A stretch of 64,000 bases of DNA, taken from the NCBI RefSeq assembly GCF_008085915.1, contig NZ_VSJK01000003.1, forward strand, positions 332,495-396,494, written 5' to 3'. This DNA is from Oceaniovalibus sp. ACAM 378. GTDB lineage: Bacteria; Pseudomonadota; Alphaproteobacteria; Rhodobacterales; Rhodobacteraceae. The position numbers and the translations under genes are program-made. Position 1 is the stretch's first letter. Each line of letters starts with the position of its first letter. Below the pieces are notes generated by a model. The model was not told the origin of the DNA and ran no database searches. It worked only from the letters and a program-made list of their open reading frames with translations. This document shows, one piece after another, positions 62,126 to 64,000 of this stretch.

Positions 62126-62728
62126 ATGATGCAATCTGCTGTCGCCGGGTTTGGCCTGGGGCTTTCCCTTATTTTGGCTATCGGTGCACAGAACGCCTTT
62201 GTTCTGCGGCAGGGACTGCGTGGTGCGCATGTCTTTGCCGTCTGTCTGACCTGTGCGCTGTCCGATGCCGTGCTGATCGTTGCCGGTGTGGCGGGGTTCG
62301 GCTGGCTGGTGACGGCGGCACCCTGGCTTGCACCTGCGATGCGCTATGCGGGGGCGGCGTTTCTTCTGGTCTATGGCGGTCTGGCCTTCCGGTCGGCCTG
62401 GCGGGGTGGCGATGGTTTGCAGCCCAATGCCGTGGCCGACGCTGCGGGATCGCTGAAGGGCGCGCTGTTGACCTGTCTCGCGTTGACCTGGCTGAATCCG
62501 CATGTGTATCTGGATACCGTCGTGCTGCTTGGTACTGTCGCGGCGCAATGGCAGCCATGGCCGTTTGGCGCGGGGGCGGTTCTGGCGTCTTTCGTGTTCT
62601 TCTTTTCGTTGGGCTATGGTGCGCGATTGCTCCGGCCGGTGTTCGCAAGGCCCGGGGCATGGCGGGTTTTGGAGTTCGGGATTGGCGTGATCATGTGGGC
62701 GCTGGCATTGGGATTGGTGATCGCATGA
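62126..62728 (+). CDS. LysE/ArgO family amino-acid exporter
   Basis: This inner-membrane exporter of basic amino acids has 200 residues, about six helices and the LysE/ArgO signature GLSLILAIGAQNAFVLRQGLRG near the N-terminus and LTCLALTWLNPHVYLDTVVLLG in the second half. The glycine- and Asn-Pro-containing motifs are family-diagnostic. The start is ATG 62126 or 62129. It overlaps the downstream permease gene by ATGA, so the two are co-translated. Lysine versus arginine as substrate is unknown. Confidence 0.92.
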   Translation: MMQSAVAGFGLGLSLILAIGAQNAFVLRQGLRGAHVFAVCLTCALSDAVLIVAGVAGFGWLVTAAPWLAPAMRYAGAAFLLVYGGLAFRSAWRGGDGLQPNAVADAAGSLKGALLTCLALTWLNPHVYLDTVVLLGTVAAQWQPWPFGAGAVLASFVFFFSLGYGARLLRPVFARPGAWRVLEFGIGVIMWALALGLVIA

Positions 62729-63609
62729 AGGGTCCGATAGCGGGCGTACTCTGGATGGTGGTGACCGGGCTGCTGTTTGTCGGAGTGACGGCGGTGGTCA
62801 AACATCTGGGCAACCGGATTCCGGCGGCCGAGGCGGCGTTCCTGCGCTATGCTTTGGGAACCGTGTTTTTGCTGCCGATGATCGGGGCGGTGCGCGCCGC
62901 GCGTCTGGACCGGCGGGCCTTGACGCTGTTCGGGGTGCGCGGCGTGGTTCACACTGGCGGGGTGATCCTGTGGTTCTTTGCCATGACGCAGATCCCCCTG
63001 GCCGAGGTGACGGCGATGAACTACCTCACGCCGATCTATATCACCCTCGGCGCGGCGCTGTTTCTGGGTGAAAAGCTGGCCCTGCGGCGGCTTTTGGCGG
63101 TGGCGGCTGGGCTGGTCGGGGCGCTGATCATCCTGCGCCCGGGCGTGCGTGCGATAGACCCCGGCCATGTCGCCATGCTGTTCAACGGCGTTCTGTTCGC
63201 CGCGTCCTATCTGATTGCCAAGATCATGGCAGACCGGGTGGCACCGACGGTGGTGGTGGCGATGTTGTCGATCACGGTAACGGTCGGGCTGGCACCCTTT
63301 GCCGCGATGGTCTGGGTCACGCCGACAATGATCGAACTGGCCTGGCTGTTTCTGGTCGCCATTCTGGCCACCTCGGGACATTTCACCATGACACTGGCGT
63401 TCCGCGCGGCCCCCGTCGCGCTGACGCAACCGGTGACCTTCCTGCAACTGGTCTGGGCCACGACTCTGGGCTGGTTTGCCTTTGGCGAACCTGTCGACGG
63501 CTGGGTGATCTTCGGCGGTTGCCTGATCCTGGCATCGGTCAGCTTTATCGCCTGGCGCGAGGCGGTGCTAAAGCGCCGCGCAAACCGTCTGGCGGTGGAT
63601 CATCCCTGA
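62725..63609 (+). CDS. EamA/DMT family transporter (3)
   Basis: This ten-helix drug/metabolite transporter has 294 residues and two EamA repeats (GPIAGVLWMVVTGLLFVGVTAVVKHLG..., and GHVAMLFNGVLFAASYLIAKIMADR...), each with the repeat-ending GALIILRPG / GWVIFGGCLILASVSFIAWREA. The ATG at 62725 overlaps the lysE stop by four bases, which decides the start against a longer reading from 62548. Co-expression with an amino-acid exporter hints at a metabolite-export role; the substrate is unknown. Confidence 0.88.
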   Translation: MKGPIAGVLWMVVTGLLFVGVTAVVKHLGNRIPAAEAAFLRYALGTVFLLPMIGAVRAARLDRRALTLFGVRGVVHTGGVILWFFAMTQIPLAEVTAMNYLTPIYITLGAALFLGEKLALRRLLAVAAGLVGALIILRPGVRAIDPGHVAMLFNGVLFAASYLIAKIMADRVAPTVVVAMLSITVTVGLAPFAAMVWVTPTMIELAWLFLVAILATSGHFTMTLAFRAAPVALTQPVTFLQLVWATTLGWFAFGEPVDGWVIFGGCLILASVSFIAWREAVLKRRANRLAVDHP

Positions 63610-64000
63610 CGTGGCTTGGATTGGAGCGCCGGGGTTTTTTGAAGTTGCGGTCCGGTAGAGTTGTGGCAGTGTCGCGTCATGCGGAGTTGGGAGCCTTGGT
63701 AACCAAATTGCTGTCATGCCGCGAAGGGCGGCTTCCACGCCAGTGGCAAAAACCTTAAACAACTGCTTGGGTTTGGAACGGGGCTTTGGGTGGCGCAGAC
63801 CAAGGCGGTTGGTGAATGTCTCAGAAAAGGAGCGTTTTTGGTGGATTCTGTGGATATTGTGAATGGCCGGGTTGATGTAGGTTTCTCGGACGCCCCGCGC
63901 GACGTTTGAGTGACGCGGGACGTTGCCTGGCGTCGGAGAAGCGCTCAAGCGGGAAATCGCGGGGTTGGGCTTGGTGGGTGGTTTGTTGCTATGGGGATTG
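63610..64000. other. Right window end, no confident gene
   Basis: In the last 391 bp the only sizeable ORF is on the minus strand (63568-63948, 126 codons), overlapping the permease gene by 42 bp. It is rich in Pro, Arg and His, lacks a convincing ribosome site and shows no domain. It may be a dispersed intergenic element or a decayed gene; codon use differs from neighbouring genes. Not annotated as coding. Confidence 0.4.

Noticed and set aside
32004..63609. Three EamA permeases considered as a recent duplication or transport island
   Set aside because: They are far apart, differ clearly in sequence and sit among unrelated housekeeping genes; the superfamily is very common in this lineage.
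1..64000. Search for CRISPR arrays, toxin-antitoxin pairs, restriction systems, biosynthetic clusters and insertion sequences
   Set aside because: No regularly spaced direct repeats, transposase, methylase/restriction or NRPS/PKS-type genes were seen anywhere in the window.

Overview
This is a gene-dense, GC-rich stretch of bacterial chromosome. Nearly every gene is a housekeeping gene of a marine-type alphaproteobacterium of the Roseobacter group (Rhodobacteraceae). The evidence is the GcrA cell-cycle regulator, the ChvG/ChvI system beside pckA and an HPr-kinase/PTS set, the single bifunctional Rsh protein beside rpoZ, phosphatidylcholine synthase, a methylsuccinyl-CoA dehydrogenase together with MeaB (ethylmalonyl-CoA pathway), DUF1127 and YcjX/YcjF. 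I see no prophage, transposase, CRISPR array, rRNA or plasmid gene.

Layout. 0-4.8 kb: purine salvage (gpt), an exported MsrB-like protein, fabI, pdxH, a double cold-shock-domain protein overlapping a DUF192 gene, then tRNA-Pro. 5-7.5 kb: three tandem peptide deformylase genes, the third with lost catalytic residues, followed by fmt. 7.5-12.3 kb: rnhA, an AI-2E-type permease, ispH, an NYN-domain gene and folK. 12.4-20.5 kb: a long co-directional run rpoZ-rsh-DUF2062-pdxJ-acpS-lepB-rnc-era-DUF1491-recO covering stringent response, vitamin B6, lipid carrier activation, protein export and RNA/DNA maintenance. 20.5-25.3 kb: META lipoprotein, mcd, TauE-type permease, pckA. 25.6-31.2 kb: chvI-chvG-hprK-rapZ-EIIA-HPr and an acyltransferase. 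31.2-44.9 kb: gcrA, two EamA permeases, argD-argF, hrpB, meaB, rpmB, truA, ycjX-ycjF. 45.1-50.1 kb: a secreted CHRD+RTX protein, then ileS behind an apparent isoleucine-rich leader peptide and terminator. 50.2-57.5 kb: pcs, xerC, DUF484, transaldolase-like aldolase, priA, msrA, prmA. 57.6-64 kb: two divergent paralogous small membrane proteins behind nearly identical 5' leaders, DUF1127, ruvCAB, a CAU-anticodon tRNA that looks like tRNA-Ile2, lysE/argO and another EamA permease.

How the genes work together. pckA, ChvGI and the PTS proteins (HprK, EIIA, HPr) form a conserved carbon and envelope signalling module around the PEP node. mcd and meaB belong to acetyl-CoA assimilation. argD-argF are arginine synthesis steps. 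def-def-def-fmt handle N-terminal formylation and deformylation. ruvCAB, recO, priA and xerC serve recombination, replication restart and chromosome resolution.

The most interesting non-routine signals are: (1) a 16-codon ORF with three Ile codons (ATA, ATC, ATT) running into a terminator-like hairpin just before ileS, a candidate attenuator; (2) the pseudoenzyme-like third deformylase; (3) duplicated promoter/leader units ahead of two paralogous membrane proteins; (4) a GAGTATTT...CAAAGAAGAA motif that recurs downstream of genes; and (5) a triplicated ~30-bp repeat at the 3' end of hrpB. All calls come from reading sequence and from family knowledge; no database search was run.
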